A DNA stretch of 64,000 nt from Pipra filicauda. Taxonomy: Eukaryota; Chordata; Aves; Passeriformes; Pipridae. The notes beneath the pieces were generated by a model that saw only the letters and a list, made by a program, of their open reading frames with translations, was not told where the DNA came from and ran no database searches. Where the stretch lies: positions 1,094,053 through 1,158,052 of the forward strand of contig NW_024104417.1 in the NCBI RefSeq assembly GCF_003945595.2, written 5' to 3'. How positions within the stretch are numbered: position 1 is the first letter of the stretch; each line of letters starts with the position of its first letter. Shown here piece after piece: positions 11,301 to 25,123 of the stretch. Made by a program: the position numbers and the translations under genes.

Positions 11301-14283
11301 AGTGGAAACCTGAGAAAGAAGCCTGAGGTTTTAAGAAATTGTCTTAGCAGGACTCTGAAAAACTGAAGAGAGCAAGAAGAGAAGCAAAATTTAAATGACT
11401 GGTGGTGACATGGAGAGGATGGTTTTTAATAATGGGAAGCAAAAAATAGGGAAGAGGAAAGATTCTGAATGCATCACAGCACCCTGATCCAACCCAGAAA
11501 ATACCTTAGAGTGGTTAAATGATATGTGAGAAGGTATTGAGAGGGACATTTCCTGATGCGAGACAAAATCTGCTTATCAAGTTGCTAATATGTATCCCTG
11601 AAAAAGTGAACTGTAAATTGGGAGTGTATTTTCAACTGGAGGTCTGGGGAAGTTAGTTGTGCTTAAAGACATTGGTATATCAAGAGTGGATTTAGGGGCT
11701 TCCTAGAGGCCTTGGAAAGGAAGTGCTATTTTCACAAATTAGAAACTAAAAGAGAGGTAGTATTAGGGAAGCTAATAAAAGAGAATCTGCAACCATTCCA
11801 AGGGGAACAGAGAGAGAAAACTGTATACAGAACACTCCGTTTCTCTAGTAGTCTTTGTATTATTCTGGGTTGTGTTATTTTTCAACATAAATCCTAACAT
11901 ATTAGCCACATGGAGTTTTTTGATCTGTTTTCTTTTCTTTGACTAACATTTCTGTCTCTTACTGTATCTAATGAGGCCAATGTGTGTCATGTAATTTTAT
12001 TAATTTCAGGCTCTGCAAATAATCTAAAAAATATTGAATACTATCCTTGCAGAAAATACCATCACTGAAAGTCCTACTCCTAAGAGAAAAGTGCTTCTAG
12101 ATGCTGGTTCATACTGATCAAAACCATTATGATATTGTAGAACTATTGCTTTCAAAAGCCAAAAATGCATGAGATAGTAATAATTCTAACATTTTTGTTT
12201 GATAAGCTTCCCAGAGGACAGGATAAGGAGAAGTTCTATTAAATTTATAGATGATATTAAACTCCAAGTAAACATAACACTGTGTGCAGAAGAATTAGGG
12301 AAGCTCACCAAAAGGCTATAATAAACGTGGTGTCTAGTTGTTACTGATATAGTCAGACTGAATATACACATAGGAGAGTAGAATATCCAGATTTGTGGTG
12401 ATAACATTTTGGAAGGATACTTAAACTCATGGTTATATCTCTATCTCTCCAGTGTAGGAAGCTCTCCAATATAGGAAGTATATATTTGATATGAGACTTT
12501 GTTTTTTTTGCACACCAGTATACTGTTACAAACTTTTACAGATCCCTTTTCTGTCCTCTAGAGGATCTGACCATTAGCAAGTCCCTGGACTAAGTGCACT
12601 CTTTGATCTTCTATGGCAATTCTTATGTTTCTGCTGTATTTGGAACCACATACCTTGCTACAGCTACACATTGCAGAGTCAGTGTTTCAAGAGTGATGAC
12701 CATTGACTGAAGAGACTTAGATGTTGGACCAAAAAGTTGGTGGAGATTTAAGCCGAGCCATTATCCAGTCCTTGCTTCAGGCCCATTCCATTTTTTTCTC
12801 TGCTCTGTAGAAACTTTTCAGGTTTTTCAGAGACAGTTCCTCAGTTATCCACACATACAAGGTACATTCCTTTTCTCCCCAAATGATCAACAGGTCTTCC
12901 TTGAGGTAACTCAGAGAAGAGAGAAAAAGCATGTTGGTAGCATGTCTTCAGTCTGCTTCAGATCACTTAGGACAAATGGTAGAAATCCCAAAGACTAATT
13001 GTGTGACTTTTGGACTGACACACTGGCAATTGCTCTCTGTTCGCCTGTTGTGTACATATATCATGTTTCTTCCCGTAGCCATGCCCAGTAACTTCCAACA
13101 AGAGCAGGGAACAAGCAATGTTTTGTTTTATGAAGCAGCTAGTTACGAAATTCAGAGCTGGTTTTCTGTAGGCACAGCATATTAATGCATTGAATGCAAG
13201 AAAAATAAAAAAGTCAAGTGAGGACACTCCTGTGAAAGGCAAGGCCATTTGTTTCAAACTTCTGGCTTTCTCCTATGGATTTTGCCCAGCAGCTTGTGAA
13301 AAAAGATATAAATTTCCTTCTCTAGATTTGTAAATCATTCTGGCTTAACCTCTTTCTTTGATAGGAAATGTTGGGTTATGTGAGTGACCTGAACCTGAGG
13401 CTGCAAAAACCTTTCTCAAATCTGAGTATTCAGGGAAATCAGGAAGTTGTACAGAAGGCACAGTAAAGGATTTTTTTGGCTGTAGATCTGCTACCTGAAA
13501 TCTAGATTGGCAAGAGAATATTATTTGCTTCATTTCCCTAGGACTTTGTCTATCTGTATGCTTATGTCCTCCTTTTCAGCAACTCCAGCTCATACAATTT
13601 TTTCTGTAAGCCTCAGGGATTTTTAGTTTGGGCTGGGGTTAGCTTTGTAATAGTATTTATTCTTCTGCAACTCAAATCTGTTTGGCAAAAACCCCTTCTA
13701 ATTCTGTCTCAATTTATCTTTCAGTGATCAGTCAGGCCTACATCCTTCTAGATATTTGAACACATAGCTCCTATGTAAGGGCCTAACTCACTGAAATAAA
13801 AATCCCAAATTTTATTTCTTTTGGACCCCTGATTTTTTTTGTGATTTTTGTGGTTGATAGCCTTGGTCTCCTTCTACCATGTCCATTTACATGTCTGTTG
13901 GGCTGAAGATCATAATGTCTGTCCTCTTCTGCAAGGTTCTACGAATATTTTATGTGTTTTGCTTTGGCAGAGCAAAGAAGCTCTTTGTAACAGACAAATA
14001 CAGAGAACATGACTCTGTGATCCATTCCACTTCAGAGTATTGAGAATATATAAAGTTTTAGTTCATGGTGCATATGGTTCTGCCAAAAATTCCAGGTCAT
14101 ATCAAGTTCTAAAATGCATAATTTGGACCACATAGAATCCATATTTTAACCTAAAAACACAGGCAAGAAGAGTCGAAGCATAACTTCCAACCATGACCCA
14201 ACATTTCCTGGGCCTAGGCTCTTAACCATTACTCTGCCATGAATTAGACTGGGAATTTAAACCTCCCACTTTGTTAAAAGATT
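8336..14283. other. AT-rich unique DNA, nothing certain recognised
   Basis: About 6 kb without a recognisable gene or interspersed repeat. The segment 9478-9768, bounded by good splice motifs, is listed separately. Other open frames (for example 12931-13185 plus against 12967-13257 minus) are antisense pairs over the same DNA without family resemblance. Confidence 0.5.
9478..9768 (+). other. Candidate internal exon (unproven), 291 nt
   Basis: The left edge follows a good acceptor (TTTTTTCCTCACAG, ending 9477). The right edge is followed by GTAAGT (from 9769), and one frame is open across all 291 nt. The frame begins upstream at 9404 and its stop lies inside the donor. The predicted peptide is hydrophobic and basic, with a lysine run encoded by an A-run at about 9510-9520, and is not a family I recognise. 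An open frame of about 120 codons is expected occasionally by chance in 64 kb, so this may be coincidence or a noncoding exon. Confidence 0.15.
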
Positions 14284-14308
14284 CTAAACTAAACTAAACT
14301 GAACTAAA
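14284..14308. repeat. (CTAAA)n short tandem repeat
   Basis: Five units of a 5-bp CTAAA-type motif, with one unit carrying a T-to-G change (CTGAA). No nearby gene. Confidence 0.8.
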
Positions 14309-14890
14309 GACTAATCTTGTCTTTTACGGATCAGGCAGCTTGCTCTGCATCTGTACTTAAAGACATTTTTACACAAACCTTTATCATCAAAATCAGCTGT
14401 GATTCCTTTGTGGGCAGGGCAGTATCCTGAGGAGTCAAACACCCAGTTTGTCTGCGTTCTTTGGTAAAGTGGGTATTAACTTCTCTTCTTTGCATCTACT
14501 TAATGTTTTTCTTCAATGGTGTAAAAGCAATACACTGGACCATTTAAGAATATTATTCTTTTCATTGAGGACTGTCTTTTGCTTGCTCATTTTTAACTGT
14601 GGACATCCATTCTTCTGACACATTTCCCACTCGAGCAGGAAAAAAACACACAATACAATTATTAAAGGGTGAGGGATGTAATTTTTGTGGGTTTTTGCAT
14701 CCTATTTTTTTACTGTAGGGAACATTTTACTTAAAATGCAGACAGATACACAACGGTGAACTAAGTTCAGCATTTGTCATTTTTTTTTGTCTCTTTGGTA
14801 GTTTCATTAAATAAAAAAGCATGAAACTGAAAGACAAAATCAACTAGATTTGAAACTATCATTATTGTTTCTTCATAAGACCCGTTCATT
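14309..14890. other. AT-rich unique DNA flanking a CR1
   Basis: Nothing recognised up to the CR1 3' end at 14891. Confidence 0.55.
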
Positions 14891-15706
14891 TCACAGAATC
14901 ACAGAATCATCTAGGTTGGAAAAGACCTCTGAGATCATCGAGTCCAACCTGTGACCTAACACTACCTTTTCTACTAGACCATGGTACTAAGTGCCACATC
15001 CAGTCTCTTCTTAAACACCTCTGGGGACGGTGACTCCACCACCTTCCTGGGCAGCCCATTTGAACGCCCAATCATTCTCTCTGAAAAGAACTTCTTCCTA
15101 ATGTCCTACCTAAACCTCCCCTGGTGCAACTTAAGACTGTATTCTCTTGTCTTACTGATAGTTGCCTGGGAGAAGAGACTGATGCCCACCTGGCTACAAC
15201 CTCCTTTCAGGGAGTTGTAGAGTGTGATAAAGTCTCCCCTGAGCTTCCTCTTCTCCAGGCTGAACAACCCCAGCTCCCTCAGCTGCTCCTCACAGGACTT
15301 GTGCTGCAGTCCCTTCACCAGCCTCATTGTCCTTTGGACGTGCTCCAGCACCTCAATATCCTTCCTAAATTGAGGGGCCCAGAACTGGACACAGTACTCA
15401 AGAGGTGGCCTAACGAGCGAGGAGTACAGGGTAAGAATCACTTCTCTCGTCCTCCTGGCCATGCTATTCCTGATTCAGGCCAGGATGCCATTGGCCTTCT
15501 TGGCCACCTGGGCACACTGCTGGCTCATGTTCAGCTTCCTGTCAATCCAGATCTCCAGGTCCCTTTCTGCCTGGCTGCTCTCCAGTCACTCTATCCCCAG
15601 CCTGTAGCGCTGCATGGGGTTGTTGTAGCCAAAGTACAGGACCCAGCACTTGATCTTGTTGAACCTCATCCTGCTGGTTTTGGCCCATTTATTCAGCCTG
15701 ATTTTG
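14891..15706 (-). mobile_element. CR1 LINE, 5'-truncated, minus strand
   Basis: The left edge holds the diagnostic CR1 3' terminus: two copies of the TCACAGAA-type octamer, then the TCTAGGTTGGAAAAGACCTC segment seen in reverse complement. Rightwards the element continues through its 3' untranslated region into the C-terminal part of ORF2. Homology fades near 15706. Only about 0.8 kb of a full-length element of roughly 4.5 kb remains, the 5' truncation usual for CR1. The octamer array is short and the copy contains in-frame stops, so it is dead. The plus-strand frame of about 200 codons over 15124-15726 is the antisense shadow of this element. Confidence 0.95.
15106..15706 (-). pseudogene. CR1 ORF2 reverse transcriptase C-terminal fragment, inactivated
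   Basis: Translating the minus strand gives the well-known C-terminal tail of CR1 reverse transcriptase. Recognisable parts are a [23 protein letters not shown] stretch, then [23 protein letters not shown], then [19 protein letters not shown]. In intact elements this protein copies CR1 RNA into DNA at the target site. Here only the C-terminal part is present; the catalytic palm with the FADD box is absent. In-frame stops are at 15586-15588 (TGA), 15475-15477 (TGA) and 15106-15108 (TAG, just after the GRFR motif). The longest open piece is 15106-15462, about 118 codons. It is a fossil, not a host gene. Confidence 0.93.
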
Positions 15707-18700
15707 ATGACTACAATCTGCTGTAAGTCTGCTTTTGCTCATAAAAATCACCCCCCTCACACTTAAATAACATGGGTACCTGTGGTTTTTTTCTCATAGT
15801 TCTTGTAATATTATTTATTGTCTGTCACCCATGCACACCCAATGATAGGATGACTTACAGTAATATGTAATGTCAATATGTAAGAGTCAAATCTGTTGGT
15901 TCATTTTTTTCTTCAGTGCATGAACACCTTTTTTATATAAAGAGAAATTGTTCCTCTGACACTGTTTAAGACTTGTCTATGTATGTTGCAGGAGATAAGT
16001 GGACTGGTGGGTTGCATTCTGTGGGGTTTTTTTTTCAGACTTTTCCTTTTTTCCTCCAAGCATTTAAAAACCTCAAAGCAATATTAGATTTACATTACAG
16101 CTACACAATTCAAGTGTAATGTCCTTTTTTTGCCTCTTGGTCTCATAACCAAAAGGAAGAATAGACTCTATAGTGCAAGAGAGGTAGGTTGGAAGGTCTG
16201 AAGAGTGGTTGTAGCAGAAACCTTTTTGTGTTCTGAACATCATCCTAGACATTGGGTTGCAGGCAAATTGGTATGGGATGAAGTTTGCTAAGGGGTGTAT
16301 CATTAGCAGATGTGACCTTTAAGTCACAGAGGTGGGGAAGGACTCTCGTTACATTTCTCTTCCAAGTTTTCCCTAGTAATTTTGCGGTAATTCCTCTTTC
16401 TTATGAGTGACAGGAAAATAATGATGATTTATTTTTTAAATTATTTCACCCAGTCTAATTTAAGTAAATGACAGAAACTTTTGGCTGCAACAATAATATG
16501 TTTTTAATTTTTTTTAAATATTTTTTTTAGAGTGCAGTGCACTTGAAAATTTTTTATGTGATTATGTAATAATAGGTGGAAAAATCAGGAGTAGAGGTGA
16601 TAAGTTACATCTTCCTCTGTTTGAAAGTCTATAGAAGACTTTCTCTTTTTCATTTCAACAATCTAGTGGTGCAGAGGCTAAAATGAGGTTAGTTCTGAGA
16701 TAGATTGAATCTGTCAGTATGCACTAAACTTTGGCAGGATTCCACAGCAGGCTGAATGTTGGTGAACTGAGATGAAGAAGCGCTTTCATCACTATAAACT
16801 AGACATGTCAGCATGCTGACGCCTAACACCCAGGAAAAAAAAACACCCTGAGCTTTCAAGAGATACCACACCTGCTTCTAATAATAAATGACATGTTACT
16901 TCCTATCTATTCACTTAAACTGAGCTATGTTTATCTTCTACCTGATTCCATGATAACTTTGAAGTTTGGATTAAGTCTTTTTAAAAAATAATTTCCATTC
17001 ATGGTGCAAACCTTGGTAGACAGTAATTACAACCCTGACAACTAAAGAAACTTGTTCAGCAAATTTCATCACCAGTTTGCAATACTCACACAACAGTTTT
17101 TTCCAGCTGTGGGTACCTCAGTGCTTCTGGTTGACTGTTTAAGTTCACAAATGTGAAGTAAGATAAAGGCACACAAAGCACTCATACTGAAATGATCTCT
17201 ACTGTTACAGGGGCAGTATGTTTTGTTAAAAAGAGAATAGGATTGGATTCAGCATTTGATAGTTTGAAACAAATGCCACTGTGTCATGCCAACTTACAGT
17301 CCAGCTTTGAATAGTATGTCCTGGCAAAATGCAGCACTATTTCTGTTTTGGTATCCAAAGGGAAATCTTTTCTTCCAAGCTAATTATCCATCTTTATTTT
17401 GAAGTGGTTTAAACTAACCAGATTTGACTGTAAAGAGTCAGGATCAATAAAAAATAAACATGTTTTCTGCTGATCAGCAGGTATTCTAATTCATCAGCAC
17501 TAAATCACTTTTATTCAGCTCTGTCCAAGTCTGTTTTCACAGGCACAACATTTTGTAATGTAAAAAGGCTTGGCAAATAAACACTGTAATTGCAGGAAAT
17601 TGCAATTAACTGCAGGTATAATAAGATGCAATTTGAAAAATTCTTAAAACCATTATAAAATCATGAAAGCAGGAAGACATACATAGAACAGGTCAGTAGG
17701 CTATTTAGCTAAGTCACAAAGATAACTTTCTTCTTCTTTTTCTCCGTTTTCTTTAAAAAAAAAAATTTAGAAAGATTTTAGAAGATTTTTCTTAATAGGA
17801 GCCCAGTCAGCTCTAGAAGCTGAAACTAATTTTTTATAATTTTTATTATTTGTTTATTTATTTCTGCTTGTATTAAATCTATCAGAGGTTGTCCAGAACT
17901 GGAACTTACTATGCTACCAAAACAAATATTATTAATGATATACATAATTGTTCATTTGAATGTCTTATTTATTTAAAATTACAGCTAGTGATGGCTTGGT
18001 CCTCTCCCTTTTTTTGTCATAAAATGAATTTTGGTATGCTACCTACCTCAGGTTCTGTTTCTGGCTAGCTTTGTAATAATACAAAGTTAAAATAAAGGTA
18101 AATAATCCTAAGCAAATTTTTTTCTTTTTTTGAGCCCTTCACAGAGAAATAGTTTTGGTAATGTATTTGAATTAGTAGAGTACAACAAAATTCAAACCAG
18201 GTGTAGGAAACTGCATCATCATTCACATCCTTATAGCTGCTCCTTTCCACATCTGATCTTAATTTGATCCTTTAGATCTGCAAAACTGTGCTGTAAGTTC
18301 ACAGTTGGCTATTATGTGAGAATCTCATAATTTTCTTTTCCTTTCCAAAACTAGAAACACACAGGAAGACAAAAAAGAGAGAAAAAAATTAAGGTCATAA
18401 CAAAAGCTTTGTAATCTCCAGCAAAATTTAATTCTACAAAGAAGCCAAGGATTAGACAAAACTGAGGCCCTTTGTATGACCCTAGAAATTCATATACCTT
18501 TTACCCTTATTGTCTTCTTCTGTTTTAATATGAAATATCATGTGAAAAAGGAAATTTTCAAAAAATCTTTCAAAATATTTTCAATCATCTGTTCCAGTGC
18601 TATACTCCTCACTTTTCAGGTCAAAGCTGATCTCATGAGAGCTAAGGCAGTTCTTCTGTTTCAGTGTGTTAATTGCAGATGCTGTTAGGAGTGGTTATTG

Positions 18701-21532
18701 AAGTGAACACATCTTTGCAGCTATGTCAAATAAAGAAACATCCATAGCAATTATAAACACAGTTTTTGAGTGTTCTCGTGTTTGATATCATAACTTCAAA
18801 AATTTTAATAAGATAATTAATGATTAATTTTTGGCAAATCAGCTTTATAATACCTCATAGATGGTTACAGATCTGAAAAAATATTCTGAATAGGTGGTTT
18901 GTACTCTCAGTTTTTCCAAAGGATTTATCATCAAACCAGAAAGGCTTTCAGATCTCTCTCACGCAGTTTTAATCAAATTACGTAAGGCACTTGTAAATCT
19001 GAATTCAGTAATGAAACAGTGGTCAAACAGGCACACCTTATCTCTTTGTTTCTCTATTGCTCTTAAAAGAGATCTCTATGGTCTTCGCTACTTGAAATTG
19101 AATTTCTCAACATCATCTGGAAGCAATAGCTTTCTGATACCAATTAAAAATGTCCTTGAATTTAATTTCGTGCAGATTTTTCTCAAAAAAAATTTGGGTA
19201 AATTACTTTCAAGTTTATAGATCTCCACTGCTAATTGTTTTGTTTTGCTTTTCTTGATATCTGTGTGAATTTAGTCTTTGGTTTTAATTTCATGGTGGTT
19301 TAGAGCAATAGACAGAATCTATGCAGTACCACTTCCTGGTACTCTATGAGAGGCTGAGGGAATATTAACAGCATCACCTTCATTGTAATTGTGTGACAGT
19401 CTTCTGTGTATTCCAGGTGGGACATTAAACTTAATACTGCCATTGACAGCACTTCAAGCTATGTCTCTAAGACATACATATATGTGAATGTATTCCTGAG
19501 CCTTTATTTTCATTTTATTGATGGGTGATACACACAAAAAGTTCTATCCCTTGGAAAGTCTCACTTTGTGGAATAACATGGGTGATCTGACATCTGATTC
19601 TTGCAAAAGCTTGGGATAAGCCAGCAAGGTTTACATCAATTCACTCTAAAGTGGTATTTTTTTCATCACACTTGTGTACGGGGGGAAAGTTTAAGTTTCC
19701 CTTTCAGTTGCACTGAAATTGGTGCCACAGTTTCGGTTCTAAAGGTTAGGTGTCAGAGGGAAATGAGAGCTTTAAAATAGTTCTGAAATGTTGTATAGGA
19801 AAGCTGTTAAAAAAGTCAGCTGAATTCTGTTTCTGCTGGCAATATTTGGACATTCTTTATTGTGCCCTGGGATCCAGTGTAGGTTGGCAACATTGAAAAA
19901 GTTCAGACTCTTCTTTCAGTCCAGCTGGCAGGGCTATGGTCCTGCAAGGAATAGAGGAAGGCTGTATCTTTAATAGTGTGGTGCTGGTAAGATCCAGAGT
20001 TTGATAAGTTCCCATGCCCCATAATATACATGTATTTTCCCCAGAGCAGACTTTCCAGATGTTGAACCTGTCTCTGTGTTGTGTTGTATTTCCAGCTGCT
20101 GAATTTCATATGTGTTGAATCCTTTTGACTCAAAGAAGTGACTAAGCAGTTTTCCTATTTGGCAGCTCCTCTAAATGAAAAAACATTTCCAGACATGCTT
20201 GTTGCAGCAGCAACCTAAAACCTAAACCTTTCGGTGACACACTGGTTTTCTGTTATCTGTCCATGCACTTCTAGACAGGAGGTGGGGCAAACCCTTTCTC
20301 TTCAGTGTCTTGGAAGCTGTTTAAGATTTATAGTTTTACCAGTATGAGATGTATCATCACCGCTTGGATGAAACTCTTTTGTAGGCTGTGTTTGGTTGCT
20401 CCACTGTAATTTCCTAGACGGTGTCAAAATGTCAAGCTTCAACTTCAACATGAACTCCTGAAGCCATTCTGATGATTGAAGTAGAAATATTATTTGCCAT
20501 TCACAAAACTAATGTGTGACTCTAAAGCAAACAACACAAATGGAAACCTGCTGCTTCAGATGTTGAAAGATAGACCGATGGTAAACTAGAAAGCATTTTG
20601 GCTGACAGGGCTAGATGTACAAATATTATTTTTCATCTCTGACTTGTGGAAACATATATAAGAGAAACCTAACATCATTATGCTGAGTATAAACTTATGA
20701 ACTGCATAGCAGAGTTGAAACTTTTTATCTGATCAGGGGGGTTTTAACACTACTTTGTACTTTTAAATAGTATTTCACTCTAATACTTAAGCACAGCTTG
20801 TTTTTCAAAAAACCTTTCTTAAAAAAAAAAGAAAAATAAAAGCTCTGGGTAAAAGGAATTGAGCTGCACGTTCAAAAGAATTAGTCATCTCATCGTCTGA
20901 TTTAAATCAGGGTAATTCCATGCATTTGTAACAGCTGGACATTTGGCCCAGGGATTTGTCTAATCTGGGACCCAAGTTTTGATAGATAAGGAATTCCCAT
21001 CAAAGCATTTAAAGCTCATGTTCTTTTTTTAATTAGGAGACATCTGCAAAAATGGACTGGAGAAAGCTGAATGGTCTCAATCTCTTCACAATTATAATCT
21101 ATTTTACCCTATTGCAACTATTTTTTAAAGACCTTCTTAATCTATTTCTTATTTGAGAGTTAGTCCTTACCTTTTTTGGCAAAACAAAGTAAGAAATGTG
21201 TTTATTCTTCCACTGGAGCCCTCAAAAGAGGGCTTAGAGGTAACCATGTTGCAAGGAGCTTACATTGCCATAAATTTAGCTGAATTTGGTTCATGCACTC
21301 TTCATTCTACTAACTCTCAGTTTCATATTTCTATTTAATTATTTATTAAACTCTTTTTCTTCTTCCTGTAGTCATGGTCTCTCTGATCCACAGAAATGGG
21401 AGAACAACTACAGAATCAATTTCTTCTGCATTTTTGATCACAAAGTATGTGAATATCTCTGAAATCATGATGTTATTTATCAAGGCACATAACTGTCAAA
21501 TACGGGAGTTATGTCACAGTTAAGTGAGAGCT
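15707..21532. other. AT-rich unique DNA, nothing recognised
   Basis: About 5.8 kb with no recognisable gene, RNA or interspersed repeat. It contains short A- and T-runs and two 14-bp perfect palindromes noted elsewhere. The 18894-19220 plus-strand frame has no family resemblance. Confidence 0.55.
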
Positions 21533-21554
21533 TTTGTGTGTGACAACACACAAA
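21533..21554. repeat. Short hairpin, 9-bp stem with 4-base loop
   Basis: TTTGTGTGT and ACACACAAA flank the loop GACA, making a perfect 9-bp inverted repeat. It sits in a TG/CA-rich patch that also holds a short GT repeat at about 21583-21605. It is probably a by-product of dinucleotide repeats rather than a terminator or RNA gene. Confidence 0.6.
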
Positions 21555-21605
21555 CACGCAACCAGCCAAACTGCTTCATTTTTGTGTGTGTGTCCTTGTG
21601 TGTAT

Positions 21606-24600
21606 GCAGCAAACACAAAATCAAAGGTTAAAGCAAAAAGCATCAGACACTATTCTATTCTACTATTTCCAGATGTGCTGAATTCCCACAATGGAAGGAA
21701 TGTTAAAAATGTTTCAAATTAAATTGACCTAATTGAAAGGGAGCAGCAACTGGTTTGCAGCAGTTTTGAAACTACATGAGAAAACAATCTCTTAGAAGCT
21801 AGAAATATGCAAACATTTTGTAATTGTTTTCAACCAATTGTTCATCTATGTTACCTTGCTACACACAGAAAGGTACCCATATCTTAATATTGCTATTTGT
21901 ATATTTATAAGTATGTATGATTGGATGTTCCACACCATAACAAAAATTTGTATTTTTCTGAGCAAAGCAAATTGTATGTCACACCTAAATATTTCATTCA
22001 ATGAAGTAATATAATTCTTGCTATATGTTTCTTTGGGCTTGAGACTTACAGTTTATAGACATGCATGTTTTATGACACTGAATCAATAACTGGGGTAGCC
22101 AAAGGGTGGACACACATCTGTCCTGCCAGTCCTACTAAGGTGGAAGTCATGATATTCTTAACCTGGCTAAACTTGTTTTCGAAACCCTGAGCCTGTAAGA
22201 CTTTATACATGTGCTTGATTTGATGTGTGAAAGCACTAGAAAAGTCAATGGGATGGCTTACAGTACGTGAAGACGAATATGGGTGCCTAAGTCTTCCTAG
22301 CAGTGGGCTCTTTGGAATGAATATCCTTGTCTCATTTCATGGAACAGGTGATAGAATGAAGTCTGGTATGTTACTGTTCCACTCATTGTTCTAAACAAAA
22401 AATTCTCTGGCTAATGAGAATCCCTGGAAGCAAACCGTGTTGCTTGTAGGGGAAGGAAGAAGTGAATAGCCATAGGCAACTTAAGGAATCAGTGACAGCA
22501 TTTTAAGTTCTTGAGAAGTTCTGGGCAGCTGATGTTTGAATAATTTTTGAAAGATTTGCTATAGTATGTGTCAGCCTCTATGACACATTCTATCTTGGAG
22601 CAATGTCAAAGAAGGATATCTTGAAAGAAAATTCAGCTGCAGTGATTAAATGAATCGTTCAGTGAACATAAAAGCAGGTACCTGGAGATTTAGAACAGCA
22701 CTGAAATATACAATGAAAAGGAACTTTTAAAAGGGCAAGGAACCCTACTTGTAATCTATTACTGAAAAGACATTTGAAAAATGCTGATTTGGACCCTTTC
22801 TGGCCTACTGAAATGATTAAAGGTGTTAGAAATATAGTTACTGATTGCTACTTTATGCATTAGGACTGAAGAAGAAAGAGAAGTTCCACTTGTTTGGGTG
22901 AAAATCTTCATTGAGAATAATTTGGCAAGCTCTCATGTGAAAAGCATTAGGGAATGAAAGCTTTTTTATTTCTTTACTGAACGCATATTTTCTTCCACAT
23001 CCATATTGCTGGTGGCACAAAGCTTTTGGTGAGAAAGTTTGGAGTGAAATATTTGATTGAAGGTTATCTTCGTCTTCACAGATCTTTTTCTTTTATGCTC
23101 ACTATTGATATAGAAAGTTCCCTAGCAGCTCCTTCTCTGGTTTGTTGTCTCCAGTGAAATTGCAGGAAGTTGTTTGTCCTCTAACAACCTTCTCTCATGC
23201 AATACAGTAAGTTTCTCATTCCCTTATGCTTCCTATAACAGAATAGATAGAAGAATGGGCTTTTTGTCAGTGTTCTTTTGTCATTTCCTGTGACTGAATT
23301 TCAATTAACTCCTACACTGTTAACATTACAGGTTGGTATCTACTTCATTGTTAAATCTGTGCAATAAAATATGTCTTTAATTACTGGTTTTTATTTAGAA
23401 TTATTTTCCAATATTAGAAAATAGTCAATGTTGTAATCAGCTCTTTACTAGATCTGAAATCTTGCTGTCAAAAGGAAATTCTCTTGAATATAAAAAATTG
23501 CTCAGCAACAAATCAGAACTAACATTATACAAATTGTCACAAAGACATCAGTAATTGAATCATCTTGTATCCATGTATTTTTTTATGGACAGACTGCTTG
23601 TGGCCTAGGAGATCTCATTTACTCAGTTAGGGCGATCTCAAACAGGATTTGGGCTTAGGCATGAATGTGAATTTAAACCAGGATGCACCAGATCTGGCTT
23701 AGTATAGTAAGGATTAGGAGAGAAGAGACATTTTTACCTACTCAGAAAGTAGAAGCATCAACTATTTACTTAGCAGTTTCCAAGAATTTCCTAGTGATGC
23801 CCAGATCAAGTCAGACTATTGCTTGATTTCTGCAAGTGCTGACGGGTCATCCAGACCTTTCAAATGGTCTTTGTCGATGTCCATTCAATCTTACCTCTTA
23901 TTCCATTACATACCTTGTATGCTGTATGGGTAAATCATGCAGGCAGTTCTCTCTCTTGTGTACGTTAGACAACTTCAGGAATACTGTTCACAAGACAGTC
24001 TTTATTTGTCACCTGCGAGGTTCCATGTGTAAAGTGGAAGACATGATAAAAATAGGAAACAAGGCAAATGAGCAGTCTAGGATACACTCCAAAGAAAAGC
24101 ATAAAAGACTGCCATTTTATGAGATGGTTCTGTTTAATTCTTGGATCCACCACAGTGACAGCCAGCAGACACAGTACTCAGTATGGCAGCCTATCTAGAC
24201 AGAAACTAAGCCATGCTCATAGTTTGAAGACCTGGTCTCATATAGCTTCTTTTCAATGAAGGTAGGGCTTGACCGAAATCAATTAATATGCATTCTACTT
24301 TTCCAAAGTGGATGAGAGGTCGTGTGCCTTCATGAGCAGCGAAGACACGGCCCTGCAAGGAATGTGTTGGGCAGCATGAATTCTTGTAGCTTACTCTGGT
24401 TAGAGTTTCCAGCATTGCAAAGTAGATGTTGGCATGGCTCATTTGAAGCCAGCTGAGCTGTATATAATTTATATGTATTTGGTGAAGATTTGATCCTTAA
24501 ACTTTCCTTGTAATGCCAAAATAGGGGTTTCTTTTCTATTAAATGCAGATGTCTTAATGTAAACATGGAAACAACTTTTGTTAGAATCCAGATTCTGAAA

Positions 24601-25074
24601 GAGGGTATTTTTCTGACTCCGTGTGGTATTACCAAGACTCTTCTGTTGGTATTTATAGGTATCTAGTGAAACTATTCTGCTGCCTTGATTTTTTTTAGAT
24701 AAGTAATTTTGGGGGTAGAGGAAAGGGTGGGTTGTTTTATAGAATAATTTCTGGTTGGATCAAGGAAATGTAATGCTTTTGACTTGGACAACTTTTCTGA
24801 ACTTTGACTTATTTTCAGGAAAAACCAATGATACCATAAAAACAATTGTTATGGAATTTTTCTGAAATATTTCAATAATATCAATAACTTCACTTCTGTC
24901 AAGTTACAAGTATGTGGAAACAAGAGTAACTATAAAAACTCCCTTTCTTGTCCCTTTCCTGGATGTACCACTTTCATACTCAAGTATTTAGAGGACATAA
25001 TCCCAGAACACACAAAAAAATGTGGTTTTCTCCTTATTTTAGTCAGAATTTTTTCATGGCTCATATACTTTGTA
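21606..25074. other. AT-rich unique DNA, nothing recognised
   Basis: No gene or repeat family recognised. The frames at 23836-24198 (plus) and 24330-24635 (minus) have no motif, and opposite-strand frames overlap them. Confidence 0.55.
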
Positions 25075-25123
25075 CTTTATATATATTATATATATATGAA
25101 TATATATATATATATACACACAC
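25075..25123. repeat. (AT)n microsatellite with (AC) tail
   Basis: Alternating AT, interrupted by ATTATA and GAA, ending in a short CACACACA segment. It is probably polymorphic. No gene context. Confidence 0.9.

Noticed and set aside
12931..13257. Antisense pair of open frames (84 and 96 codons)
   Set aside because: Overlap on opposite strands indicates low local stop density rather than coding. No family resemblance.
15124..15726. 200-codon plus-strand open frame
   Set aside because: It is the antisense of the CR1 reverse-transcriptase remnant. The minus strand carries the recognisable family motifs.
17467..17480. Perfect 14-bp palindrome CTGCTGATCAGCAG (Maf-site-like halves)
   Set aside because: About four perfect 14-bp palindromes are expected by chance in 64 kb, and the spacing does not match a standard Maf recognition element.
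20897..20910. Perfect 14-bp palindrome CTGATTTAAATCAG
   Set aside because: Within chance expectation, with no surrounding structure.
23836..24635. Cluster of open frames of 62-120 codons on both strands
   Set aside because: They overlap one another on opposite strands, lack recognisable domains, and have no supporting splice or promoter signals.
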